From positions 1 through 38,578 of the forward strand of contig JAGQPW010000042.1 of assembly GCA_020426515.1 (NCBI GenBank): a DNA stretch of 38,578 bases, in the 5' to 3' direction. This DNA is from Planctomycetaceae bacterium (lineage in GTDB: Bacteria > Planctomycetota > Planctomycetia > Planctomycetales > Planctomycetaceae). Position numbers and translations under genes: made by a program. Within the stretch, counting starts at the first letter, position 1; every line of letters begins with the position of its first letter. Below are positions 14,338 to 23,763 of the stretch, in pieces. The notes below the pieces were generated by a model. That model was not told the DNA's origin. It was given only the letters and a program-made list of their open reading frames with translations, and did not search any database.

Positions 14338-16473
14338 ATGCTTCGACCAATCCTCATTGTGCTGCTGCTGGCTGTTGAATGTGCCTTCGTTCACGCGGCA
14401 GATGCTCGCCCCAATATCTTGCTGGCCATCAGTGATGATCAGTCGTGGCTGCATGCTTCCGCCTATGGTTATCAAGCTATCAAGACCCCGGCGTTTGACC
14501 AGGTGGCGAAGCAGGGAGTGTTGTGCCGCAACGCGATTGGAGCATCACCGGGATGCAGCCCGTGTCGAGCCGCACTTCTTACGGGACGCCACTGCTGGCA
14601 GGTGGCTGAGGCGGGAACCCATGCCAGTTCGTTTCCCAGAAAGTACGCCACATTCCCGGAGCGGCTGGCCGAGGCGGGTTACTTCAGCGGCTTCACAGGC
14701 AAGGGTTGGGGACCTGGAAACTTTCGCGTCGATGGGCGCGAGGAGAACCCTGCGGGGGCGGCCTACTCCAAACTGAAGACGAAGCCACCTTACAAAGGAA
14801 TCAGCGGCACCGACTACGCCGCCAACTTTGATGAGTTTCTGAAGGCGCGGCCGGAGGGACTGCCGTTCTGCTTCTGGTATGGGGGGCATGAACCGCATCG
14901 AGGATTCGAGCAGGGAGCCGGACTGAAGTCAGGCAAGAAGCTGGAGGATGTTGTTGTGCCTCCGTTTCTTCCGGACACACCAGAAGTGCGGTCCGATATT
15001 CTCGATTACTGCGTCGAGATTGAGTGGTTTGATCAGCACCTGAAACGGATGCTCGATTTGCTGGAGGAGCGAGGAGAACTCGACAACACACTTGTGATTG
15101 TGACCTCGGACAATGGCATGGCGTTTCCACGTGCCAAGGCCAATTGCTACGAATACGGAATTCACATGCCGCTGGCGATGTGCTGGGGCAACGCGATACC
15201 GGCCAATCGCACAGTGGATGATTTGATTAGTTTCGTGGATCTGACGGCGACAATCTACGATGTCGCCGGGATTCCAGTGGATGACTCCGGCGATGTCGGC
15301 AATCCATTGTCAATTTCTGGGCGCAGCTTAAGGCCGCTGCTCTGCAGCGCAGAAGAAGGCGTGATTGACCCGACCCGACTGGCTGTGTTTTCGTCACGAG
15401 AGCGACATTCGTCGTCGCGCTACCAGAATTTGGCGTATCCGATGCGAGCGATGCGGACAGCAGACCGTCTGCTGATCTGGAATGCCCGGCCTTCACGCTG
15501 GCCAGCGGGGCCATCGCAAGTCATTGTCAAAGGGGAATTGTCCGCTCCACATACTGCCTATCACGACATTGACGGCTGCCCCACGTTGACGTTTCTGGCC
15601 CAGAATGCGGACGATCCGGTGATCGGACCATTCCTGCAACTCGCCGTGCAGCGTCGACCGGAATGGGAGCTGTTCGACATCATCAGCGATCCCGGCTGCC
15701 TTAAGAATCTGGCGACAGATTCGGGATACGCTACTGAGCTGGAAACGCTGCAGGAGCAACTCCAGAACGAACTGCTGCGGACGGGGGATCCCCGCGTGGT
15801 GAATCCCGATGGTGGAGAAGTTTTTGAAACCTATCGGCGTTATTCGTCCATTCGCAAATTTCCCGAACCGGACTGGGCGCGTGAAGATCGCGAGGCAATG
15901 GAACAGGATGGCTGGGTGTCGCTGTTTGATGGTCAGACATTGAAAGGCTGGAAAGCAGCCGGTCCGGAAGGTTCGTTTGAGGTGGTAAATGGAATGATCC
16001 GCGCTCAGGCCAGTGCGGATCAGGCGCATCTCTTCTATGTGGGGCCCGACGGCAAGGCGGACTTTCGCGATTTCGAATTGCGGATTGATTGCCTGGCCGA
16101 ACCGGGAGCCAACGGAGGAATTTACTTCCACACTTCCTGGCAGGAAACCGGATTTCCGAATGATGGTCACGAAGTGCAGGTCAACAATTCGCATCACAAT
16201 CGCACGAAAACGGGAAGCCTGTTTTCAGTGGTGGATCTGGTGGAGTCACCCTATGAGGGCGATGTGTTCTTCAATGAGCACATCACCGTGCGTGGCAAGC
16301 ATGTGACAATTGCCGTCGAAGGGAACCCTGTGGTGGATTACACGGAGCCAGCGGACTACCAGCATCCGAAATACCTGGGCCGCAATGTCGACCACGGAAC
16401 GTTCGCACTGCAGGCACACGATCCAGAGAGTGTCGTGTACTACCGGAACATCTGGGTGCGTCCCCTCAAGTAA
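14338..16473 (+). CDS. exported sulfatase fused to DUF1080 (3-keto-disaccharide hydrolase) domain
   Basis: 711 residues. A signal peptide (MLRPILIVLLLAVECAFVHA) is followed by a type I sulfatase (about 23-480). It carries metal aspartates 33-34 (AISDDQSW) and the sulfatase signature CSPCRAALLTG with Cys73, which would become formylglycine. TSDNGMAF is in the middle. Residues about 525-710 form a DUF1080/LamG-like domain (GWVSLFDGQTLKGWKA, NGGIYFHTSW, the end VVYYRNIWVRPLK). The fusion suggests one exported enzyme that removes sulfate from a glycan and acts on or binds the sugar. Planctomycetes are rich in sulfatases; the substrate is unknown. An ATG at 14338 is the only good start, set by the signal peptide. 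Confidence 0.93.
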   Translation: MLRPILIVLLLAVECAFVHAADARPNILLAISDDQSWLHASAYGYQAIKTPAFDQVAKQGVLCRNAIGASPGCSPCRAALLTGRHCWQVAEAGTHASSFPRKYATFPERLAEAGYFSGFTGKGWGPGNFRVDGREENPAGAAYSKLKTKPPYKGISGTDYAANFDEFLKARPEGLPFCFWYGGHEPHRGFEQGAGLKSGKKLEDVVVPPFLPDTPEVRSDILDYCVEIEWFDQHLKRMLDLLEERGELDNTLVIVTSDNGMAFPRAKANCYEYGIHMPLAMCWGNAIPANRTVDDLISFVDLTATIYDVAGIPVDDSGDVGNPLSISGRSLRPLLCSAEEGVIDPTRLAVFSSRERHSSSRYQNLAYPMRAMRTADRLLIWNARPSRWPAGPSQVIVKGELSAPHTAYHDIDGCPTLTFLAQNADDPVIGPFLQLAVQRRPEWELFDIISDPGCLKNLATDSGYATELETLQEQLQNELLRTGDPRVVNPDGGEVFETYRRYSSIRKFPEPDWAREDREAMEQDGWVSLFDGQTLKGWKAAGPEGSFEVVNGMIRAQASADQAHLFYVGPDGKADFRDFELRIDCLAEPGANGGIYFHTSWQETGFPNDGHEVQVNNSHHNRTKTGSLFSVVDLVESPYEGDVFFNEHITVRGKHVTIAVEGNPVVDYTEPADYQHPKYLGRNVDHGTFALQAHDPESVVYYRNIWVRPLK

Positions 16474-16486
16474 TGGCGACGATACG

Positions 16487-18037
16487 TCAGTTTCCGGAAA
16501 TGGATTCGAGTCGCAGCAGGATCGCGACTTGCAGTGCTGCGCACGTGACGATCGTGACGTAATAGCACGGAGCAACCTGAACCGACTGGTGGAAATTCCC
16601 TTCGCGGATCAGCAGCAGCATGGTTCCTGCCACGGAAAACACCACGCTGCCGATGATACACAGCAGTCCAGTCGCCAGGGCGAGTGAGCCCCATTTGACG
16701 AACAGGGAGCAGAGCACCGTCAGATGACAGAGAACGAGAAACAGCCCCACGCCCAAAACCATTGCCGGCGAGAAAAACGTCTTCTCCGCAGAGGAGAGGT
16801 CACCGTGCAAAAACGCAAGTAACAAGGCCACGGCAAGAGTTGGAGCCACTCCGAGTAGACAGCCTGTGATTTTCGAGTAGCTGATGGAAGCAATGGAGTG
16901 AGGCAGCAGCAACAGGTTGGCCAGTGTGCCTTCCTTACGCTCGATGTGGAACAACAGGGACGAGGCGAACAGCAACTCTCCCCCGGCAATCAGGAACAGG
17001 GAAAGTTGCAGCGTTTGCCATGGGGAAAGGTACATGAATTCATGGCACCAGTCGGTCTTCCACCAGAACAGCAGGCCGAGCAGCGGAATCAGCAGCAGTT
17101 TGAGGCCCCATACGGTGAATCCGCCTGCGAGAAAGTGAAAATCCTTCCAGATGATGGGAGCGCTTCGGGGGCGTGACACAAGTTGCAGCCAGCGGCTCTT
17201 CGAGTGATGGACTGGCTCCAGTCGTGGCGGCGCTGTGACATCGGCATCCCAGATGACTCGACGGAAAACGATCCAGGCGCAAAGGAACGCCAGGCAACCG
17301 ATGATCAGGCTGCCTGTGGCCTGGGCACTCCACAACCCCCCGGAATATCTCAGTTGCTGCACGTCTTCGAGTCGATTCAGAATTGACCAGCCTTCGTGCA
17401 ATTGCAGCAGCGTATCGAAGGTTATCATCCAGCCGGGGGGCAGTTGGGCGCGGGAGGCAAGGATTTGGCCATAATAGTGCAGGGCCGGGATGGCCCCCAG
17501 AACCGTGAACAGCAGCAGAACCGCAATCAGGACAGCCTGTGTGCTGCGATGCGAACAGGCCGAGGCGAACAGAGCCAGATTTGCCACCAGAAACAGGTAC
17601 ATGGCCAGTGCGATGTAGGTGGCGGCAATTTGAGTGACCGTGATGCCTCCCAGCGTCAGTGCGAGCAGGGCGAATGGAAACTGAGCCGCAAACACGAGCC
17701 AGGCGGAAAGGATTCGATTGGTGGACTTGCCCAGCAGAATGGAGAAGGGGGAGAGATCCGCGAGCAGCAACAGCCCAAGGGTTCCCTCTTCCCGTTCCTC
17801 GGTGATCGCGGTCACGAAGTGCCCCAGTCCGGCCAGCGTGATCAGCACGACTCCCAGCAATGACATGTTTCGAAAGAAAACCAGGCCGGGGGCGGAGAAC
17901 GGACTCCCCTCAATATGTGCCGCGACGAGCATGATGAGGATCAACAACACGCTGGCAATGCGAATCGCGTGCGGGCCGCGCTTCTTCGCATCGGCTCGCA
18001 ACGAACGTTGCAGGAGTGCTGTTGTTCCGTGGTACAT
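16487..18037 (-). CDS. ABC-2 type transporter permease
   Basis: 516 residues from the ATG at 18037; an in-frame start at 18148 would overlap the upstream gene by 77 bases and adds an unlikely Ser/Pro/Cys-rich leader. About ten or more hydrophobic helices are visible in two halves. The first half has the EEREEGTLGLLLLADLSPF segment typical of ABC-2 permeases (coupling helix region), and the second repeats it as IERKEGTLANLLLLPHS, so the protein may be a fused pair. No ATPase gene is adjacent in the window; one could be outside or elsewhere. It is the last gene of the 16.5-25.9 kb operon, 34 bp after the preceding stop. Confidence 0.82.
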   Translation of the reverse strand: MYHGTTALLQRSLRADAKKRGPHAIRIASVLLILIMLVAAHIEGSPFSAPGLVFFRNMSLLGVVLITLAGLGHFVTAITEEREEGTLGLLLLADLSPFSILLGKSTNRILSAWLVFAAQFPFALLALTLGGITVTQIAATYIALAMYLFLVANLALFASACSHRSTQAVLIAVLLLFTVLGAIPALHYYGQILASRAQLPPGWMITFDTLLQLHEGWSILNRLEDVQQLRYSGGLWSAQATGSLIIGCLAFLCAWIVFRRVIWDADVTAPPRLEPVHHSKSRWLQLVSRPRSAPIIWKDFHFLAGGFTVWGLKLLLIPLLGLLFWWKTDWCHEFMYLSPWQTLQLSLFLIAGGELLFASSLLFHIERKEGTLANLLLLPHSIASISYSKITGCLLGVAPTLAVALLLAFLHGDLSSAEKTFFSPAMVLGVGLFLVLCHLTVLCSLFVKWGSLALATGLLCIIGSVVFSVAGTMLLLIREGNFHQSVQVAPCYYVTIVTCAALQVAILLRLESISGN

Positions 18038-18071
18038 GTTGCAACGTGGTTGAGTCTGGCTGGAGAAGAAA

Positions 18072-19952
18072 TCAGCGCAATGATTCCGATCCGGTGGGAT
18101 AGTCGAAGGTGAACAGGAGTGTGCCCCGCTGGTCGGGAAAGTCCGCACTGGGCACTTTGAAATCGTCCGGAAGGGACCTCTGAATCAACAGACGGACCTG
18201 CCCTTCAGGCACGCGGCATCGCCGTTCATCGACCGCAGCGGATTGTTGAAATGCGGCGGCAATCAGCAGCGGACGAATGCGTTCCAGAATGACTTGCTCC
18301 GCTTCGGGGATGTCACTTTCAGCTGGCGCTGAAGTTCTCCACATTCCGAGCGGTCCGATAGATTGTTGATCCGCCGGAGTGATGATTCCGGAAATCCCCA
18401 TGCTGCGATGTTGGCGACTCAGTTTCCAGACGGCTTCGCTGATATCCAGGGGATAAGCGACGTCGCGGTGGACGAGCCAGGCAGCGATCGCGCTCTTATC
18501 AAAGTCTGGACCGGGAGAAACCTGGGCACTCTGAACGGCGTTCGCGGTCTGCTCGAAGTTCGCGAGGTGCGGGCGCTGCAGCGACGAAGTGACTCGATTG
18601 CGCTGATACAGTCCCAAGGTTGATGCCGGAGCCATGTCCATGGTGAGTTCGTTTGTGGAGCAGTCATAGCTTCCGGGGAAGGCCTCCAAGTCGTTGAGGC
18701 CATGCACAGCGGCTCCGTTTCCAGCAAGTGTGAGATGGTAGGTTCCATCGCTTCTTGCACAGGCCATGGTCCACTGAGTGACATCGAACACTCCCTCTTC
18801 GAGCTCACGCGCGGCACCAAGGCTTCGCAGTCGATTGAATTCATGGCCTCCCACCTGTCCGAGACCGACAAACAGGGCGGAGAAGATCAACACCGATCCG
18901 AAGAAGGTGATGTAGAACCAGCGGACTTCGGCGTGATCCTGTCCCAGCCGGTAACAGACGGGAAACAGCGTCACCAGATAGCACGCGACGGCGAGATAGA
19001 TGAGAAGCCACGGGCGCTTGAAGATGGCCAATTTCCGCAACTCGCGTGAGGCCCATTCGTGCCGTTGCCAGCCGACGGCTTCAGTCGGCGGCATATAGCC
19101 GTATTGATTGAGCATCGTGGATCGACCCGTCGCCGAAATGGATGGTCGGTCGTCGTTGAACAGCAGGTTTCGCGCGGCATCAATGTCGAGGTCTTCCAGT
19201 GTAAACGGCAGACGTTTGACGACTCCGGCGCCGACAGAATACTCATTCGATTCCTGATTCAGAAAATCCATGCCGGACGGAAATCTCGGGTAGCTTCCCT
19301 GACTCGTCTTCAGCAGATAGACGCGTCCGCCCCCATTGAGCCATTCACGCAGCGTACGGACGCGGGCACCGGTCCAGAAGGGAACCGTGTGGAAAATGAC
19401 TCCTCTCAGACTCGCTGTTCCGGCGAGATTCTGAGGGAAGAGTTCCTCCGGCATTCTGCGCAGTGGACTGGTCGTCGACAGCACGGTGTCCGGATTGTAG
19501 ATCAGCACGGTCGGACGAGGACCTGCGGCGGGAGTCTGGAGTTCCAGGGTGCCGAATTCGCCGCCGCCCCAGTCCAGAAACCATCCCTCCAAGCTGTCGT
19601 TCAGCATGACAGTAAACTGGACCCACCGCGATTCCTCAGGACCGAGGGCGACGTCCAGTTGCAAAGGAATCCCCAGCGGCTGTCTGCCTGGGAGAACCTG
19701 CGTCAATCGAAGAGGACCATTCCAGGGATTGGAGGAGACGTTGTGGACCTTGAGGGAAAGGAGGTTGAACTCCTGGAGCTGAATGTTGTTGTCAAAGCCC
19801 CACCGGACTTCCTCCAGATGCAACAGCGACGGGTCAGAAGGGGGGGGCGACTCGGACGCGCTGCAAATGGTCGCGCAGCACAGGCCGCAGACCATCAACA
19901 GGTGAGCTGCGATGCTTCGACGTGAACGCTGTGGAGTGGTGACCTGTGACAA
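18072..19952 (-). CDS. large exported/membrane protein, unknown function
   Basis: 626 residues with a TTG start lying directly after the TGA of the upstream gene (the 3' end of the DUF1559 gene), which suggests coupled translation. A signal-like hydrophobic stretch (about 12-32) is followed by an exported N-terminal half (LRLTQVLPGRQPL, PRPTVLIYNPDTVLS, RTLREWLNGGGRVYLLKTS). Two helices at about 308-329 and 345-365 (PWLLIYLAVACYLVTLFPVCY and WFYITFFGSVLIFSALFVGLG) follow, then a C-terminal domain with little I can place. A glutamine-amidotransferase-like segment ('LNGGGRVYLL') is common in planctomycete and verrucomicrobial membrane proteins. It is next to the ABC permease, so it may be its partner (inference). 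Confidence 0.75.
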   Translation of the reverse strand: MSQVTTPQRSRRSIAAHLLMVCGLCCATICSASESPPPSDPSLLHLEEVRWGFDNNIQLQEFNLLSLKVHNVSSNPWNGPLRLTQVLPGRQPLGIPLQLDVALGPEESRWVQFTVMLNDSLEGWFLDWGGGEFGTLELQTPAAGPRPTVLIYNPDTVLSTTSPLRRMPEELFPQNLAGTASLRGVIFHTVPFWTGARVRTLREWLNGGGRVYLLKTSQGSYPRFPSGMDFLNQESNEYSVGAGVVKRLPFTLEDLDIDAARNLLFNDDRPSISATGRSTMLNQYGYMPPTEAVGWQRHEWASRELRKLAIFKRPWLLIYLAVACYLVTLFPVCYRLGQDHAEVRWFYITFFGSVLIFSALFVGLGQVGGHEFNRLRSLGAARELEEGVFDVTQWTMACARSDGTYHLTLAGNGAAVHGLNDLEAFPGSYDCSTNELTMDMAPASTLGLYQRNRVTSSLQRPHLANFEQTANAVQSAQVSPGPDFDKSAIAAWLVHRDVAYPLDISEAVWKLSRQHRSMGISGIITPADQQSIGPLGMWRTSAPAESDIPEAEQVILERIRPLLIAAAFQQSAAVDERRCRVPEGQVRLLIQRSLPDDFKVPSADFPDQRGTLLFTFDYPTGSESLR

Positions 19953-20807
19953 TCAGAAGGCTCCGACAAGCTCGCCGTCGGCCCGGTGAGCAATACGCTG
20001 CAGGATGGCGGAGTCCACATAACAGCTGATCACTCGGACGGAGCCGTCGACGAAACAGAAGTTGGCCGCGGCTCCATGCGCGCTCCCAAATGTGCCAACG
20101 GTAAGTAAGGGGTCCGTCTTAACCTCACTGTCCGGATTCAATGGCTCCGGCGCAGGCTGAGGATCATAGTAGTTGCGGGTGAAGATCTGGAATGACTCTC
20201 CACCGGGGTTGTTGAAATCACCAATGTTTCTCAGCGTATTGCGATCTCCCTGAATCCAGGACATTTGACCTCCAAGTTCGCCCAGCATGAGTGTGTGCCG
20301 AGTGCCATCAGTCACATCGCGCAGTCGAGTGCGGCTGTTGAGATACAGTACGCCATTGTTGCTGGTGTCGATGGGGGCTTCGGTGTCGTGGTGACAACCG
20401 GCGTAGCCGCTGGCTCCGGCCGCTGAGGGGCACTGGAGTATCGGCACTCCGTAAGCCACCAGCATGGCGTCCGGCTGATCAAAGGCCCCTCGCGTGAAGT
20501 CGAATCGGTTGTAGGCATTGGCTTCGTCAAGATAAGGCAGCAGCTGAACGATCCAGCTGAGCTTGTAGCCTTGTGCATCCGACTTGACCGGACCGGAAGC
20601 ATCGATTGTTCCGGGGGGCAACGTGTGATGGGCGTGATGGTACGCGTGCATGGCGATGCCGAGTTGCATCAGATTATTGGAACACGTGCTGCGCCGGGCG
20701 GCTTCTCGTGCCTGCTGAATGGCGGGGAGCAGTAATGCGATGAGGATGGCAATGATGGCAATGACCACCAGGAGTTCAATCGCGGTGAAAGCGGATCGTC
20801 TGGACAT
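19953..20807 (-). CDS. DUF1559 protein with prepilin-type N-terminus
   Basis: 284 residues. The class III signal is [37 protein letters not shown]; the classical motif is GFTLIELL, but here Ala stands at the cleavage position before Phe and Ala replaces Leu. The DUF1559 body follows, with the conserved early [16 protein letters not shown] and the C-terminal [12 protein letters not shown] part that marks the family. DUF1559 proteins are highly amplified in planctomycetes, and their role is unknown, probably pseudopilin-like and surface exposed. A GAGG Shine-Dalgarno sequence lies eight bases before the ATG. It sits 28 bp after the GspK-like gene in the operon. Confidence 0.93.
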   Translation of the reverse strand: MSRRSAFTAIELLVVIAIIAILIALLLPAIQQAREAARRSTCSNNLMQLGIAMHAYHHAHHTLPPGTIDASGPVKSDAQGYKLSWIVQLLPYLDEANAYNRFDFTRGAFDQPDAMLVAYGVPILQCPSAAGASGYAGCHHDTEAPIDTSNNGVLYLNSRTRLRDVTDGTRHTLMLGELGGQMSWIQGDRNTLRNIGDFNNPGGESFQIFTRNYYDPQPAPEPLNPDSEVKTDPLLTVGTFGSAHGAAANFCFVDGSVRVISCYVDSAILQRIAHRADGELVGAF

Positions 20808-20835
20808 GGGAAGACCTCAAGGCAACAAGGAGGAC

Positions 20836-21264
20836 CTACTCTGATGCGGATGGCATTGGAGCGGCCCATGTGTGATTGCGTTCAACACGCACCTGGGCTG
20901 TGACGGGGGCATCGCGTGGAAGCAGAACGGCAGCCAATGCGCGGTGCCGGTCCGGGGTTGATCGCGTAACGGTGAGGAGGACATGGGCCTGGCCGTGCCC
21001 CGGTACGTCCACGGTCCATTCCCCTCCTGGGTAGTCGGGATTTGATTTGCAGCGGGAGATGGCGATCCCCAACGCCGATTCAGCGAGGCAGTCGGCCTGC
21101 GTCCGCACTTCGAATCTTGCTGCCGATTTGTAGCGTGTGAGCGTGCTGCGCACTGCGGTGGTCAGGATTGCGGTGGACAGCGTGAGCACGATGACAGCCA
21201 TAATCAATGTATGGCCTCGGCGTGGCGATGGAGGCAATTTGTTGGAGAGGGAGGGCCGTTTCAT
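20836..21264 (-). CDS. pseudopilin-like protein (PilX/GspK-type N-terminus)
   Basis: 142 residues. The N-terminus is basic with a class III-like signal, RRGHTLIMAVIVLTLSTAILTTAVRSTLTRY, with His after Gly where Phe is usual and no Glu at position 5 of the mature form. That is the pattern of GspK/PilX minor pilins, which lack the Glu. The remainder is a small soluble domain (AGESALGIAISRC-like segment with DCLAESALGIAISRC, then VPGHGQAHVLLTVTRS). Its ATG overlaps the upstream stop by four bases (ATGA). It would sit at the tip of a pseudopilus in a T2SS-type machine (inference). Confidence 0.65.
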   Translation of the reverse strand: MKRPSLSNKLPPSPRRGHTLIMAVIVLTLSTAILTTAVRSTLTRYKSAARFEVRTQADCLAESALGIAISRCKSNPDYPGGEWTVDVPGHGQAHVLLTVTRSTPDRHRALAAVLLPRDAPVTAQVRVERNHTWAAPMPSASE

Positions 21265-21779
21265 GAACCCCTCCGGCCTGGGACGGCTTCAATGACGGTT
21301 AAATACGGACCGGGAAGCAGAACGCGAAGTCTTCCCGACTGCTCGTCGAAACGTGGATCCGACTCACCAAGACGGAACAGATTTCGTTCGAGCGGATGCA
21401 TCGCATCTGCGCCGGCGATTACGCGGCGGACTCCCCCTGTCTCGCAGTGGTATGTAATCAACGTTCCCTCCGGCAAAGTCAGGGTCAGCTTGTCAAATGT
21501 CTCCGGAGAGTTCGCAGCCGGGATCAGTTCAAAGTTGACCGCGTCATGAACATCATTGCGGAACCGCTCGGCGAATCGTTCGCAGCTCAGGGCGTGAGCC
21601 GCGTGGCTGGCTGAACTGGTGTCGAATCGCAGCAGGAGCGAGAGGATCTGAATCGCCAGCACAGACAGTGTGGCCAGCATGGTAATCGTGACCGACAGTT
21701 CGATCAGCGTCCAGCCGCGCCGAGGGATGTGCGTGGTTGGACGATGTGCCCTTTGCCGGCAGCGCTGGCTTGCGATCAT
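21261..21779 (-). CDS. pseudopilin-like protein (GspJ-type)
   Basis: 172 residues. The prepilin signal is RRGWTLIELSVTITMLATLSVLAIQIL, with the cleavage Gly, an aromatic (Trp in place of Phe) and Glu5, as expected for a class III signal cut by the prepilin peptidase. A soluble C-terminal domain (CERFAERFRNDVHDAVNFELIP, LTLTLPEGTLITYHCETGGVRRVI) looks like the minor pseudopilin GspJ. Overlaps of four bases at both ends (ATGA) tie it to the neighbouring genes. The start is set by the overlap. Confidence 0.75.
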   Translation of the reverse strand: MIASQRCRQRAHRPTTHIPRRGWTLIELSVTITMLATLSVLAIQILSLLLRFDTSSASHAAHALSCERFAERFRNDVHDAVNFELIPAANSPETFDKLTLTLPEGTLITYHCETGGVRRVIAGADAMHPLERNLFRLGESDPRFDEQSGRLRVLLPGPYLTVIEAVPGRRGS

Positions 21780-22207
21780 CGAGCCACCTCAGCGGGTTGA
21801 GGGATCCAGTAGCACAGGATGACCTGTTCACGAGGCTGGTTGGGGGCGGGGAGCCAAGAGAGCTTCAATTCGACTCGGCGTGTTTCCGCGAAGTCGGGAT
21901 CGTCGGTAATGTGTTGAGCAAACTCACACTCCGGCAGCAGGGCAAGTGTTTTCGGTGATGGAGTGAGTGGGTCTGCGGATGTCTGGTAGAGACCTTGCTC
22001 GGCGAGATTCCTCAGCTCGACAATCGCCAGATCGCGCTGTGCCATCTGATCCTGAACCGCCGACAGTCGCGCGATGACCGGTGTGAGGGATGCGAAGAAG
22101 GTTCCAAACAGCGCACACGCCACCATCGACTGCAGGAGGCTGAACCCCCGCCGTTGGGAGTGACGATTGTGTCGCCGCTTTATGCTGGCTCTTGCAATGG
22201 CAATCAT
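21776..22207 (-). CDS. pseudopilin-like protein (GspI-type)
   Basis: 143 residues from the ATG at 22207; a longer in-frame start at 22318 would lie inside the gspF gene and adds no recognisable sequence. The prepilin-like signal RRGFSLLQSMVACALFGTFFASL has the cleavage Gly and Phe but Gln where Glu5 is usual. The C-terminal part is short (VELRNLAEQGLYQTS, VELKLSWLPAPNQPREQVILCYW), as in GspI-type minor pilins. ATGA overlaps with both neighbours indicate translational coupling. Confidence 0.7.
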   Translation of the reverse strand: MIAIARASIKRRHNRHSQRRGFSLLQSMVACALFGTFFASLTPVIARLSAVQDQMAQRDLAIVELRNLAEQGLYQTSADPLTPSPKTLALLPECEFAQHITDDPDFAETRRVELKLSWLPAPNQPREQVILCYWIPQPAEVAR

Positions 22208-23760
22208 GAAAGGTCCTGCAGCAGTTTGATGAGCGGCATAAACGTTCCGACACAGTAAAACAATGCGAACGCTCCGAGGGTTAGGATCAGCAACGGTTCG
22301 GCGAGTCGAATGAACCAATTCGCGATTTCGCGTCGTCGCTGCTGGATCCGCCGACTCAATGCATGCAATGTCCAGGGGAGATGATCAAGGCGAGACGCCG
22401 CTTCAATGGCGGCTCGCTCTCTGCGCGTAACCAGCCCTTCCGCGAACAGAGCTTCCGCAAGTGGGTCACCCGATCGCAGACGCATCTGCAATCGTTCCAG
22501 TCGTCGCCGTTGTGGATCAACAAGCTCGGACACGGCGAGGGATTCCAAAGCATCGGGCAGTGGACTTGATCGGGCGACTCCATTGCTGATTTGATCGAGC
22601 AACTGAGGGCTCTCCATTCGCGGAAACCAGCGGAGCAGCCACCGCAACCGTCGATGGTTGCCGCTCGCCAGTCGCTGAATGAGCAGCACACCGCCGATTG
22701 CGAGCGTGAGTAGAGGCGCGAGGAGAAACCAGTATTTCGCCAGTAGGTCACCGACATGGATCAGTGCGAGTGTGACATCGGGCAACTCAACGCCAAAGCC
22801 CAGGAAGATTTCTTTGTGTTTGGGGATGATGTAGTACATCACAAACGTCAGGACCTGCAGTGCGGCCAATCCGACAATCCACACGTAACAAGCCGTCGCG
22901 AAGACTGACTCCTGCGTGATCGACGTGGTGATGTCCCGCGTGTGGCGGACTGTGATTTCAGGGAGTGCTTCCTTCAGATAGCCCCCTCGCTCGGCGGCAT
23001 TGATGCTGGCGACCAGATTGGGGCTGAGGAGTGACCGGCCAAGAAGGGTTTGTCCCAGAGGGACTCCAAACTCGAGGTCGTTGATGACAAGATTGAGCTG
23101 CTTGAGTTCATGTTTCTGGTTACGGGCGAAGAGTCGGGCGATTCCTCGTCGCGTCCAGAAGCGATAGCCCGGATGGGCGGCCTCCAGAGACATGGAATAC
23201 AACCGCAGTTCCCCGCTGACCGGACGATCGTGCTGAACAGCCAGCGACATCAGCCACAGCAGGCGGTTTTCTCGCATCCGGCGGTTGGTTCCGACAAAAT
23301 CTTCCAGCAGCAGGAAGACAGAAAATGGCAGCAGCAGGAAGAGGCCGGGGATCAGGAGTGGAATTCCAACCAGGATCAATGAAGCGGTGTGGAGTCCTGT
23401 GATCTGCTGATCGTGAACGGCGAGTTCACGGGCCGAGAGTTCGTCCCACTCGTGTTGTCCGGAAACCTGGAGTGCGGCCAATCCACTCCACAGGCAAACG
23501 ATTCCAATGAGACTTCGTGCCACCGCCCCAAACATCGCCTCGAATGTCAGACCTGGCGAAGTCGTCAGGCCAGTCAGTAGCGTGATGAGAAAGAAGGGAA
23601 CATGGAGCAGGGCGATCCAGCCCAGAATTTTGAGCATACTGCGACTGAAGTCCCGCCCTTGTCGATCGATCGCGGAACGTGACCGCTGGACGAACAACTG
23701 CATCAATCCCCCCAGCAGCGGGAGACCGAGAAAGCCGATGATGAGTTCAAGAGAGGTCAC
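22204..23760 (-). CDS. GspF-type inner-membrane protein, third of three
   Basis: 518 residues, starting with GTG. About 150 N-terminal residues are extra to the family, with hydrophobic helices (MLKILGWIALLHVPFFLITLL, SLILVGIPLLIPGLFLLLPFSVFLLL). The T2SF body follows: NLVINDLEFGVPLGQTL and SINAAERGGYLKEALPEI in the first repeat, SNGVARSSPLPDALESL and LRSGDPLAEALFAEGLVTRRERAAIEAAS in the second, and a C-terminal helix (LTLGAFALFYCVGTFMPLIKLLQDLS). GspF/PilC proteins bridge the cytosolic ATPase and the pseudopilus. It ends in the same 'PLIKLLQDLS' tail as the neighbour's 'PLIRLLNDLS'. A three-base gap separates it from the upstream gspF. Confidence 0.85.
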   Translation of the reverse strand: MTSLELIIGFLGLPLLGGLMQLFVQRSRSAIDRQGRDFSRSMLKILGWIALLHVPFFLITLLTGLTTSPGLTFEAMFGAVARSLIGIVCLWSGLAALQVSGQHEWDELSARELAVHDQQITGLHTASLILVGIPLLIPGLFLLLPFSVFLLLEDFVGTNRRMRENRLLWLMSLAVQHDRPVSGELRLYSMSLEAAHPGYRFWTRRGIARLFARNQKHELKQLNLVINDLEFGVPLGQTLLGRSLLSPNLVASINAAERGGYLKEALPEITVRHTRDITTSITQESVFATACYVWIVGLAALQVLTFVMYYIIPKHKEIFLGFGVELPDVTLALIHVGDLLAKYWFLLAPLLTLAIGGVLLIQRLASGNHRRLRWLLRWFPRMESPQLLDQISNGVARSSPLPDALESLAVSELVDPQRRRLERLQMRLRSGDPLAEALFAEGLVTRRERAAIEAASRLDHLPWTLHALSRRIQQRRREIANWFIRLAEPLLILTLGAFALFYCVGTFMPLIKLLQDLS

Positions 23761-23763
23761 GAT

